A stretch of DNA of 64,000 bases from Leishmania martiniquensis (taxonomy: Eukaryota > Euglenozoa > Kinetoplastea > Trypanosomatida > Trypanosomatidae), in the NCBI RefSeq assembly GCF_017916325.1, contig NC_090166.1, forward strand, positions 45,001-109,000, written 5' to 3'. A program made the position numbers and the translations under genes. Below are positions 35,266 to 44,513 of this stretch, one piece after another (the stretch's first letter is position 1; every line of letters starts with the position of its first letter). The notes under the pieces are model-generated. The model was not told where the DNA came from. It ran no database searches and was given only the letters and a program-made list of their open reading frames with translations.

Positions 35266-36078
35266 GCGGTTGTCATACGCTAGAGACGACAAAGCCGTGA
35301 GTAAGAGGAGGAGCACTTGTAGTAAGTAGGCGGCTGACAAGTCGACGACGCTCCGCTACGGTGCAACGCGTGGTCGAAGAGGAGAGGGGAGGTTGCAGGA
35401 GGGACAGCGAGGCCGTGGCGAAAGAAGGTGGGAGGCAATGATGGGAACACGATCTGCGGCGGAGTCGCTCACGTCGCATGCGTCATTTAGTGTCCCGTGC
35501 GCTGAGTGGCAAACGTGCTTGGTGTCCTGACCACAGCGAACCCCTCTCCACCCCACACACACACACATACACACGCGGGGAAGAGGAGAGGAAGACAGAG
35601 TAGAGCTGCACGGTGAGTCCGTGTATGGGTATGTGTTGGGGGGGAGGGCTGTCTGCGCAACATACTGTCGACGGAAGCATACATCTCTCGTGTACAGTGC
35701 AGCCGTCGAGTGGGAAAGAGAGACGAAAGCAGAGCCATTAGAACACACACACACACATAGGGGGAGAGGAGAGAATCGTATAGGCTGGGTTCCTCCCCAT
35801 ACGCCAGCCCCCTCAACTGCCCCACTTTGCCTTCCCTCTGTGAAAGATGAAAAAGGAGGAGAGGTGGTGTGGGGAAGGCGCTGCCAGCGTACTCTCAGAG
35901 AGGAGCCCACGGCGAAGGGCACAGAGGGGACACAGCGCATGGGGGCAGAGTCGAAAAAAAAAAGTACCGGACAGGAGGGGGGAGGGAGGCATCTGCCGCC
36001 TTTGCACAACCACTTCGGCGACTGCTCCCCGCCCCGCCTCGCCCTCTCCGCAGCCGGTCGGCGCGGGCACCTACACCA
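35266..36078. other. Intergenic region
   Basis: Carries CA-rich tracts at 35558-35576 and 35743-35758 and an A10 run near 35956-35965. No gene is supported. Confidence 0.4.
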
Positions 36079-39000
36079 TCACTGATCACAGAGGTCCATC
36101 AGCTCCTGAATGGTTGTGTCCATGCGGTCGCATTGGTTGCCGCCAAATCTGCATGGGATGAACTGCATGGAAGCGGTGCGCAGGTACCAGGTGGAGAGGA
36201 CCGTCGGCATCGTTTGCACGGAGAGCATGCGCCGCGCCTGAGCCTCAGGACTAAAGCTCAGGTCGTACTTGGAAAGAACGACGGGGGGACCCGAGAAGGT
36301 GACACTGTTGACGTTCTGCTGAATTCGAAGGCCAATCACCGCGGCCCTGCTGCCCACGGGGCCATGCCCTACGAAGAAGACATTCTCGCGGTCGCCGCTT
36401 AGGCCACTTAGCAGTCCGTTCACGACGGAAGTTGTTTTGTCGATGGAGATCTTCCACTGCGCAGGCACGAGACGCTGGGCAAACGTCAGGTACGGCAGCA
36501 GCCGCTCCACGTACGGTGCGGGCATGAGGAAGGAAAAAAAGGACAGCGCATACGTGTCGATCCACATGGCCATGGACTCTATCAAAAGTATGGAGTCACT
36601 GCCGGGACGCGAGGTAACGATGGTCGTGTTGACGGTGGGCGTCTCTTCGCGGAACGCGTCAAGGTGCATGACTTCGGTGTCCACCATCTCTGGTGTTGGC
36701 AGACGCTTGAACGACGGGAACCAGCGGTGCAGATCCGTTTTCTGCGCAGCAGCGTCGTCGTTGAGCCCCAGCTTTGCGAAAAGGGCCATGCCCAATACAT
36801 CAAGGGTTGGGCCAAACTGCGCAAGGCACAGCGGGGGCATCACATATGTCGTGTTGCTCTGCGCAGCTGCGGAGGCCGGCGTAGCCATGCGGCTGACATG
36901 CATCCGTGACCCCGCGCGATCTGTGAACCTCAGGTGCCAGGACGCGGGGGACGCGCTGGGGCGATGCGCGTAGTTTGGGAAGAGGGCACTGCTGACCGAG
37001 CCCTCGTACACTTCGGCGTCGCTGAAGTAGGCGAGAAGGCAGCACGCGAGCAGCACCAACGTGAAGCCGGTGGTCATAGTGAAAATCCCAAAGTTATTCG
37101 ACGTCTCATTCGCACGCATAACACCCAGCAGCAGATGCAGCGCCAGGGCTGCCACAAACAGTCCGAAGCGGTAATTGAAGACCATCAGTGCCGTAACACA
37201 GCCAATGAGGTGCAGGAGCAGGAGAAGCCACGACACGCGGAAGAACCACCGGCGCACCGCGCCCTTCCACGGCCCGAACACGCTCACCATCCCGGTGATG
37301 ACGAAGAACAGCATGACGAAGAGAACAGCCAGCGTCGAGCTTCCCCAGTCGCTACTCCACCCGTTCTGTGAAAGAGTGAAGATGGCGTTCATCCAGAAGA
37401 CGGAGGCGTAGAAGGCGCCGCAGATGATAATGTCAGATGAGGAGCTCACGCTGCGGGCGATCATGAAGATGGTGCAGAGCAGTAGCAGCACTGCCTGCGC
37501 CACAATGGTAGCGCACAAAAAAAAGAAGCCGCCGCCCGTGAGGAATGCGGTGCCCATCGCCACCGACAGCACGCCGACCACCGTGAGCAGCATCACCTCC
37601 GTTGCCGGGCAGCGCTGATCCGTATTGTCGTCCTCCATCTCGACCTCCATAAAGAGGTAGACGGTGGCTTCGGCGTTGTTTTGCCGGCTGCCGTGCGCGT
37701 ACGAGCGCGCGCTCAGCGTCCGAAAGCCGAAGGCGAAGACGACGTGATAGATGAAGATGAGGCACACGGCGACGATCCAGCCGTACGCGATGCTGTACTG
37801 CAGTCCCGTCAGGACGTCGTGGCGGGCGGCCATAACGCAAAAGAGAACAAAAAAGGCGATGGTGCAGCCTACGTAGATGACGAGCTGGACGGCGAGCGCC
37901 TTGGCGCCAAGCCCCCTGAACGCCTGCACGACGCGCCCCTCGAACGTGCTGCGGGTCACATCGAAGCCACGGGAGCACAGAATCACAAATTGCGAGGCCG
38001 CTACAATGAAGGCAGCTCCGTAGAGAAAAACCTGAAACGGATGCACAAAAATGGCGAAGAAAATGTGGATGAGCGTCACGACGCCGAGCAGCGCAATGAA
38101 GCACGTGCCGAGGAAGAAGAAGGAGGAGGTGACGATGAGGCACAGCCACAGAAACCCTTTCGCCAACAGCAGCACCGACGGCGGCAGACCAGCAAGCAGC
38201 TTGTCGCCTCGGATGACGCTTTCTCCGTGCAGCAATGCGCGCCGTTCCTGCACCTCAGACTGCACTATCTGCAGCCACTGACGCTCGTGCATCTCTGCCA
38301 CGCTGAGGCGAAAGAAGGACTCGATCGTGATGAATTGGTGCACGTAGTCGGCGAAGAGGCTGCGCGGCGGGGAGTGCGAGATGATCGAGGCGTTGCACCG
38401 CACCTGGCCAGCCCACCGGGGAGCGTCCAGCTCCATACTGTCCGTTGCACACGTGAGGAGGTTGGCGTCGTCGTCGATGTCGATGGTGCCGAGGGCAGGG
38501 GTACGAGGGCTTAAAGACGGCACCGTCATGGAGCCGTTCGTTAGCAGCAGCGAGTAGCCCACGGGCTCAAGCGCCCCGGGAAAAAACTGCTCGCGCATTG
38601 AGGGCGACGGCTCGATGATGCTGCGCTTTAGGGCATCCATGGGGGACAGGTCCTCGATGCAGCCGGCAGCACGGAGATTGTTCAACTCCCACTCCTTCAC
38701 CCCCTCACCCCGCTGCACGGCCGCTTTGAGTTGGTCGAAGTAGTTGCGGATGGTGGTGGCGAAGTTATCGTACCTCTCCTGGCTGTCACAGTTGTTCTTA
38801 CCGCCGAGCTCGACCGGGAGTACGCTGGCGTCGAACACCTCGAGCAGCTTACCATGGCGGATGTCACTCTCGGAGATGATGATGATGCGCTCCGACACGA
38901 TCGCCGGCAGCCGCGAGAAGATCGGCTTCGCCATGGCGGCGAGCATGCGACCCATCTTGCAGATATAAATCTTGTCCACGCACCCGGGGTAGTACTTGGC

Positions 39001-39498
39001 GATGCGCAGCGCAATGTCCGCCTGGAGGGTCATGTCGAGGTTGCTTATCATACTGGCCTTCTCCTGATTGACGAGCATGGCGATCTGGCAGCGCTTGCTC
39101 TCGGGTCGTAGGCGCGTGCCGTACGCGAGAAGCATATCGAAGTTCTTGCGGCTCTCCTCGCGACGGGACGCCACCGGCCTGTCGCGGGCAGTGGCGACGT
39201 AAAAGGTGACGCGGCCCACCTTGTCGTTGCCGACGACTTGGATAATGCCTTTCCGCATGTTCTCCATCATCCAGTCTGTGATGTCACACGCCGCCAGCTG
39301 AGTACGCTCGAAGTCGGCGCGGCGCCGCAGCTTCTCTACGGTCTCGTCGACATTGAAGTTTTTGTTCTCGAGAAATCCGTAGATCCAACAGTCGAAGTAG
39401 TTGTGGTGTACGCCGATGCGCTGCTTCACCCGGTCCACCTCCGCCTGGTGAGCATAGGCCCCTGTGCCGATGTCGAGAAGCACCGGCGAACTAGTCAT
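36079..39498 (-). CDS. CRAL-TRIO, polytopic membrane and lipase-like fusion protein, copy 1
   Basis: A 1139-residue protein. Residues about 25-110 form a CRAL-TRIO N-type helical bundle (YFDCWIYGFLENKNFNVDET), and 130-236 a Sec14-like CRAL-TRIO domain (KRCQIAMLVNQE, IAKYYPGCVDKIYICKMGRML, AKPIFSRLPAIVSERI, VLPVELGGKN), which usually binds a phospholipid or other hydrophobic ligand. From about 440 to 820 there are roughly ten hydrophobic helices. The C-terminus (about 850-1139) looks like a class-3 lipase-type alpha/beta hydrolase: TTIVTSRPGS, WIDTYALSFFSF, FFVGHGPVGSRAAVIG near 1046 at the nucleophile elbow, and SVTFSGPPVV. The usual GHSxG is GHGPVG, so the nucleophile serine is glycine. The start MTSSPVLLDIG follows CTCAG at 39508, nine bases upstream. 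A paralogue lies immediately upstream. Function is unknown; lipid transfer or sensing at a membrane is inferred. Confidence 0.85.
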   Translation of the reverse strand: MTSSPVLLDIGTGAYAHQAEVDRVKQRIGVHHNYFDCWIYGFLENKNFNVDETVEKLRRRADFERTQLAACDITDWMMENMRKGIIQVVGNDKVGRVTFYVATARDRPVASRREESRKNFDMLLAYGTRLRPESKRCQIAMLVNQEKASMISNLDMTLQADIALRIAKYYPGCVDKIYICKMGRMLAAMAKPIFSRLPAIVSERIIIISESDIRHGKLLEVFDASVLPVELGGKNNCDSQERYDNFATTIRNYFDQLKAAVQRGEGVKEWELNNLRAAGCIEDLSPMDALKRSIIEPSPSMREQFFPGALEPVGYSLLLTNGSMTVPSLSPRTPALGTIDIDDDANLLTCATDSMELDAPRWAGQVRCNASIISHSPPRSLFADYVHQFITIESFFRLSVAEMHERQWLQIVQSEVQERRALLHGESVIRGDKLLAGLPPSVLLLAKGFLWLCLIVTSSFFFLGTCFIALLGVVTLIHIFFAIFVHPFQVFLYGAAFIVAASQFVILCSRGFDVTRSTFEGRVVQAFRGLGAKALAVQLVIYVGCTIAFFVLFCVMAARHDVLTGLQYSIAYGWIVAVCLIFIYHVVFAFGFRTLSARSYAHGSRQNNAEATVYLFMEVEMEDDNTDQRCPATEVMLLTVVGVLSVAMGTAFLTGGGFFFLCATIVAQAVLLLLCTIFMIARSVSSSSDIIICGAFYASVFWMNAIFTLSQNGWSSDWGSSTLAVLFVMLFFVITGMVSVFGPWKGAVRRWFFRVSWLLLLLHLIGCVTALMVFNYRFGLFVAALALHLLLGVMRANETSNNFGIFTMTTGFTLVLLACCLLAYFSDAEVYEGSVSSALFPNYAHRPSASPASWHLRFTDRAGSRMHVSRMATPASAAAQSNTTYVMPPLCLAQFGPTLDVLGMALFAKLGLNDDAAAQKTDLHRWFPSFKRLPTPEMVDTEVMHLDAFREETPTVNTTIVTSRPGSDSILLIESMAMWIDTYALSFFSFLMPAPYVERLLPYLTFAQRLVPAQWKISIDKTTSVVNGLLSGLSGDRENVFFVGHGPVGSRAAVIGLRIQQNVNSVTFSGPPVVLSKYDLSFSPEAQARRMLSVQTMPTVLSTWYLRTASMQFIPCRFGGNQCDRMDTTIQELMDLCDQ

Positions 39499-39507
39499 GA
39501 TGCGCCA

Positions 39508-39560
39508 CTGAGTGGTGGCGGTGGTGCGGGAGGTGGGGGTAAACGAGAAGCGTAAAGGGG
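39508..39560 (-). promoter_or_regulatory. Putative trans-splice acceptor of CRAL-TRIO copy 1
   Basis: On the minus strand CCCCCACTCCCGCCCCC, TTTACCCCCACCTCCC and a CACC-rich run precede CTCAG (AG at 39509-39508), nine bases before the ATG. Confidence 0.5.
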
Positions 39561-41099
39561 GCGGGAGTGGGGGGACAAGCAGCCTTATTAAGCAGGAGAA
39601 GGTGCTGATGGCAGCACCTCGAGCAAACCTTCGGAGCGAGAACGCCCAAGGTAGAAAGAAAGGGGAGAGGAAAGGGCACCGCAGCACTACGGCAGCTGGT
39701 CTATGCGAGTGCGAGGATGGGCGGGAGACGTCGGTGATTGCAAAGGAGAAAACGCAATAGCGACACACCCAAGACGGTGTGCCGGGAGGGGAGGGGGTTG
39801 AGATGGAGGAGGAGGGGGTGGGGTGAAGAGGGTACGAGAAGGAGAGACAGAAAGAGGTGCAGGTGGGGGCAGAAGCTTTGGGCGCGTCGTGGATCAAGGA
39901 GACCGCACGGCTTCAGAGGCAATGGGCACTGGCCACCCTGCTGAAACGCGGTCGACAACGTCGGGAAAAAAGCCTGAAAAGGAGAGCAGCGGCAGCCACA
40001 GAGACGGCGCACGTGGCGTTCGTCAGCGACTTTGCCTGCGCGCCTCTCTGTTTGCTGAGGTGCAGTGTGTAGGGGGGGAGGAGGGTAGGGGAAGGGAGGG
40101 GGGCGCCGCATGCATCTCTTCCGCACTGGATCGCTGGTACACGTAGACACACACGCACATGCCCCCACACACTCCGCTTGTTTTATCTTCTGTTTCAGTC
40201 AGCGGCGACCTCCATAAAAGAAGCGAGCGACTCTTTGAGACGGGAGAGAAGGGGCGGTGAGAACTTCGGCAGCGCTGCTCGTACGAGGGGGTGGGCGGCA
40301 CCCTATGCAGAAGTGCGGAGGTGCACCCTCTCCTTCTTGGCCTGCCACACCACATGTGCGTCAGCCGTTATCTCCTTTCCCCAACCCTTCTCACCCGCAC
40401 CTGCCAACAGAGACTGCTCGTATGCTCTTCCGTCAATCACCCGCGCAGCAGCAGAGGCGACGGGCGGTGGAGGCGACAATGGAGGAAGACGCATGGCACA
40501 GGCAGGGAGGTGGGGAGGGGGCCGCTAGCTGCTCAAAGCGGAGGAGGAAAGAGGCAGGCGACCTGAGAGCCCCCAGCGGATGATGCGGCGGTTGACAAAC
40601 AGAGCGCCTATGCTGCACGGCAACGGCAAAACGCCCTGGTCTCTGCAAGCCGCGCCGATGGCGTCCGGGCCTGGCCGCCGTTGGTTCTCTTTTTTTCCCC
40701 ACTCTTACGCCTTCGCCAACGACTCGGAGGCACTGATGAGCGAATGGGGGGACACGCGAGCGATGGCAGACAAGGGCAAACGGCTGACGTCAGCCTAAAA
40801 CACCGATGCGGGGGCACTAAGAGAGGGGGGCATCACGTGAAGGGAGTGCGCTCACGTTCACACCGCCAACGCATGCGGGCGCACAGATAGACAACGACAG
40901 AAATGGAGAGTAGCAGGGCAAAGCTGCATCGAGGCTAATAGTCGCCCAGTCTCCTACGCTTCTGTTTCACACGACCCCCCCCACCTCTCTCTTTCTTTCA
41001 ACGAGAATGAGGCTGCCGTGAGAGTGTGCACGCAGCGGAGCACAGAGTAACAAACTGCGGACGTTAACCACAAAAGTAAAGGCGCATCCTTCACGGCAG
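39561..41099. other. 1.5-kb intergenic region between the CRAL-TRIO paralogues
   Basis: Pyrimidine-rich on the coding strand over 39775-39850 and 40065-40100. Only short shadow frames. No recognisable gene or element. Confidence 0.4.
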
Positions 41100-44000
41100 T
41101 TATGCAAAGGGGACGTGCCGGCGACCCTCGGTGTCACCACAGGCCGTGAGCAATGCCGTTGAGAAGAACTGCTGTTGCATGCACTGGAGAGCGGCGCCGT
41201 TACAGAACAGACGTTGGTGGACGGTCGAGTCATGACCGCCGATGTCGCTCAGCGCTCCATGGTAGGCGTCGATGGGCAGAACATAGTCGTGGTATCCCTC
41301 TAAAGACACCCCGAACTTGCGGGCGCAGTGCAGAAGGCCGGGGGAACCAAACACGATGGCGCGCGTCTTCGCCTGGACTGCCGCCGCCGAAAGAAAGCCG
41401 CCCGCCACGCCGCCGCCGGTGAGGACAACGTCCGTTTTCAGCTGGCGCCTCCTCATGTGCGCGTACTCGCTGAGGTCGTCTACCAGGAACCGCGCTGCGA
41501 ACGGGATCAGACGAGTAGCGAAGGCCATGATGTACACCATGGAATCGACCCAGTCGTACGGCATGAAGATGGAGAGCGGGGACAAGGCAACCGCGTCGAC
41601 CCAGCCCACCATGCCTACAATGGACGACATGGCATAGCGGTTGTTCAACACGAAGACGGTCGTGTTTGCAGCGGTCGGCAGCAGGAACTCGTGCACCTCC
41701 CACGGGACGCCATCTGCCTTGACCTCTTCCACCACACCGTTGTAGATGACGCCGCGCGTGCCGAACCAGTTTTCGAAGTCGAGGGTGCGCGCCTCGCCTG
41801 TGCGGGCGCCAATGAGCTCTTTCAAAAAGGCGATGTCAACCACGCGGAACGAGCCGTCCTGGCCCAGCCGCAGCGTGCAGACTGGATAGCGATGATAGAG
41901 CTCCACCTGCGAGAGCGACGGAGTGTTCGGTGGGCCCGGTGAAAGACTCTGCGGTGCCGTGGTCATGAGTGTCGTGCCGTACCACCCCAGCAGCACGCAC
42001 GACACGCCGAGCAGCATCACCGCCACGGCGAGAAAGAAAGAGGCGTTGATGCTGGTGAGGTTGCGAGGGGCAAAGACGATGTTCAGCGCGTTGTGGATCA
42101 TGATGGCGAGGCAGAAGAGCCCTATACTCCAGTCCAGGAGCGGGAACACCGCGATCCAGCAGCCGACGATGTATGTCATGACGACAAGGTAAGACATACG
42201 CAGCAGCCGGCTCCGACCCGGGCGGCGCAGGCACGACATCGCCAGCAGGACAAAGCTACCATTCAGTATCAACGCGACCATCGCCGAAACACCGTAGCGG
42301 TGGCTATTATTCTGGAGGCCTAGGGCAAAGGTCACGTAGCACCACACGAGCGTCAGCATCCACAATGTGAAGCGCAACAAGGACCCGCTCAGCGAGTTGG
42401 ACAGGGCGTCGGAGTAGTAGTGCACCATAAACGCTGCCACGAGGGTCGCCGCAAAGGTCGCGGCGTAGAGGCCGATGATATGGCTGATGAGGAAGCTAAT
42501 CCCGAGGAGCATGCTGATCACCAGCGGGATGCCGCAGATGACGTAGGAGGAGGTGCGCAACGTGAAGCGCGCGTCAAGCTCACGTAGCTGCTCCTTGGAG
42601 GCGTCGCCGAAGTTGAGGGCGAGAAAGAAAGGCAGCGCGGCAAGCCGATTATCCGTGTCGCGCGTCGTCGTGGAGGCGAAGATGCCGGTGAAAAAAAACA
42701 CATGCGTGAAGGCGATCACGAGCAGCGCGCTTATCCAGCCAGTCGCAAAGGATACTTCGAGGCCGCGAAGCGGGTTGCTGCTCACCGCGTACACGCAGAA
42801 GACGATGAACTGAATGACAACGACCACAAAGAATAGTCCCACCTCCGCCACAGTGCCCCAGTAGCTGCCGAGGTTCTCAAAAAGAGGAATGACGTTGCGG
42901 TTGTAGACGGCCAAAATACAGTCCGACGCGCGTGTGCAAAGGGAGGCGCCTTGCACGGCCACCATGAGGAGCACAGCGCTCAGCGGAAACACGTAGCTCG
43001 GCTTCACGAAAAAGCCGAGAAAGAGGGTGATGACAATGTCGGCGCAGAAGACGGCGGAGAAGACAAGGGCGGCGGCGAAGTAAATCATGTTCATGACGGT
43101 GATGGTCGCCAGGAAGATGCGGTAGAGGGCACGGAGAGGGTACGGGACGCCGACGTACCACTTCTGATCGGACACGTCCAACCCGCGAATGCCGAGCTCG
43201 GTGGTTGTCTTGAGAGCAGATACGAAGCTGTCCAGGATCTTGTACCGCTCGCCGCTTTCGCTGTTCTCGACAACTGTGCGCCACCGGAGCAGCTCTTCCA
43301 GGAAAAAGAGCCCGAGGCTGCGCGGAAGCGGCGCTACCAAGTCTGTCCACGACATGGGCGCCCCGGCTCTCGTCACCCCTTTGTCGGCGTCACCATCCTC
43401 CGGCGACAGTAGCGGCGACCGGCTTGTGAGGCATGTCATGAGGGGCTTCAGCTCTGGGTCAAGGTTCTCATCTGCCTCTGCTCTATGCTCCGCCGAGAGT
43501 GGCGAGACACTCAGCGGGGGCGGCCGAGTAACGCCTGCTGCGTCGGCGTGGACAGACGGCTCGCGCAGCGGCGTCTGCACCGAGAAAGAGGAGATGGACT
43601 GCACGAGCATATCGGCCTGCGGCGTTGCTGTCGCAAGACCGCCAGGGGCGCCCATTTCGTGCGCCGCTTCGGGGTCGACACCGAGGCTGTCCAGCTCATA
43701 TTCCTTGACGGTCATGCCACGCTCATTTACGGCCGCCTTCAGCCCTGCATAGTATTTCTCCACCCGGTCCGCGTAGGCGTCCCAAAGCTCCTCACTGTCA
43801 CAGTTGTTCGTGCCACCAAACGCGACCGGCAGCACCTCTGCATCGAAGAGGTCCAGCAGCACGCCTCTCTCGATATCGTTGTCGTCGATGATTTGAATGC
43901 GCTCCGACACGATCGCCGGCAGCCGCGAGAAGATCGGCTTCGCCATGGCGGCGAGGGTGCGGCTCATCTTGCAGATGTACATCTTGTCCACGCACCCGGG

Positions 44001-44513
44001 GAAGTACTTGGCGATGCGCAGCGCAATGTCCGCCTGAAGGGTCATGTCGACATTCTTAAAGAGGCTCGCACCTTCCTGATTGATGAGCATCACCATCTGG
44101 CACCGCATGTTTTCCTTGCGCAGACGCGTGCCGTAGCTGACGATCATGTCGAAAGAGCGGCGCTGCTCATCACGGTGTTTGGCCTGCGGGTGGTCACGCT
44201 TTGTGTTGACGAGGAAGGCGACACGTCCCGCCTTGTCCTTGCCGAGTTCTCCGATAATGCCCCTGCGCAGCGACTCCCGCATGAAGTCCGTCAGCTCATA
44301 GGAGGCGAGCTCGTTCGCCTCCATCGCAAAGCGCCGCTGCAGCTTTGCGACAGTCTCATCAACATTGAACTTTTTGTTCTCGAGGAAGCCGTAAAGCCAG
44401 GCGTCGAAGTAGCCGTGATTAATGTCGAGCCGCCGCTTCACCTCGTCGATCTCGCCGCGGTGAGAGATGGCGACGGTGCCCAACTCACTGAGAGACGTGT
44501 ATTTAGGCAGCAT
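41100..44513 (-). CDS. CRAL-TRIO, polytopic membrane and lipase-like fusion protein, copy 2
   Basis: A 1137-residue paralogue of the protein encoded just downstream, with the same three-part order. The N-terminal helical bundle (YFDAWLYGFLENKKFNVDET) and CRAL-TRIO domain at about 134-238 (MRCQMVMLINQEGAS, IAKYFPGCVDKMYICKMSRTL, VLPVAFGGTN) are well conserved. A disordered linker (about 290-400) precedes some ten membrane helices (about 457-848: YRIFLATITVMNMIYFAAALV to FFLAVAVMLLGVSCVLLGWYG). The C-terminal lipase-like domain keeps VFVLNNRYAMSSIVGMVGWVDAVAL, the elbow VVLTGGGVAGGFLSAAAV near 1031, AIVFGSPGLL, and a late D/H-bearing segment VLPIDAYHGALSDIGGHDSTVHQ. The elbow is GGGVAG, again without serine. 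The membrane and C-terminal parts have diverged much more from copy 1 than the CRAL-TRIO part. The start MLPKYTSLSELG at 44513 was chosen because upstream in-frame starts are not ATG. Confidence 0.85.
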   Translation of the reverse strand: MLPKYTSLSELGTVAISHRGEIDEVKRRLDINHGYFDAWLYGFLENKKFNVDETVAKLQRRFAMEANELASYELTDFMRESLRRGIIGELGKDKAGRVAFLVNTKRDHPQAKHRDEQRRSFDMIVSYGTRLRKENMRCQMVMLINQEGASLFKNVDMTLQADIALRIAKYFPGCVDKMYICKMSRTLAAMAKPIFSRLPAIVSERIQIIDDNDIERGVLLDLFDAEVLPVAFGGTNNCDSEELWDAYADRVEKYYAGLKAAVNERGMTVKEYELDSLGVDPEAAHEMGAPGGLATATPQADMLVQSISSFSVQTPLREPSVHADAAGVTRPPPLSVSPLSAEHRAEADENLDPELKPLMTCLTSRSPLLSPEDGDADKGVTRAGAPMSWTDLVAPLPRSLGLFFLEELLRWRTVVENSESGERYKILDSFVSALKTTTELGIRGLDVSDQKWYVGVPYPLRALYRIFLATITVMNMIYFAAALVFSAVFCADIVITLFLGFFVKPSYVFPLSAVLLMVAVQGASLCTRASDCILAVYNRNVIPLFENLGSYWGTVAEVGLFFVVVVIQFIVFCVYAVSSNPLRGLEVSFATGWISALLVIAFTHVFFFTGIFASTTTRDTDNRLAALPFFLALNFGDASKEQLRELDARFTLRTSSYVICGIPLVISMLLGISFLISHIIGLYAATFAATLVAAFMVHYYSDALSNSLSGSLLRFTLWMLTLVWCYVTFALGLQNNSHRYGVSAMVALILNGSFVLLAMSCLRRPGRSRLLRMSYLVVMTYIVGCWIAVFPLLDWSIGLFCLAIMIHNALNIVFAPRNLTSINASFFLAVAVMLLGVSCVLLGWYGTTLMTTAPQSLSPGPPNTPSLSQVELYHRYPVCTLRLGQDGSFRVVDIAFLKELIGARTGEARTLDFENWFGTRGVIYNGVVEEVKADGVPWEVHEFLLPTAANTTVFVLNNRYAMSSIVGMVGWVDAVALSPLSIFMPYDWVDSMVYIMAFATRLIPFAARFLVDDLSEYAHMRRRQLKTDVVLTGGGVAGGFLSAAAVQAKTRAIVFGSPGLLHCARKFGVSLEGYHDYVLPIDAYHGALSDIGGHDSTVHQRLFCNGAALQCMQQQFFSTALLTACGDTEGRRHVPFA

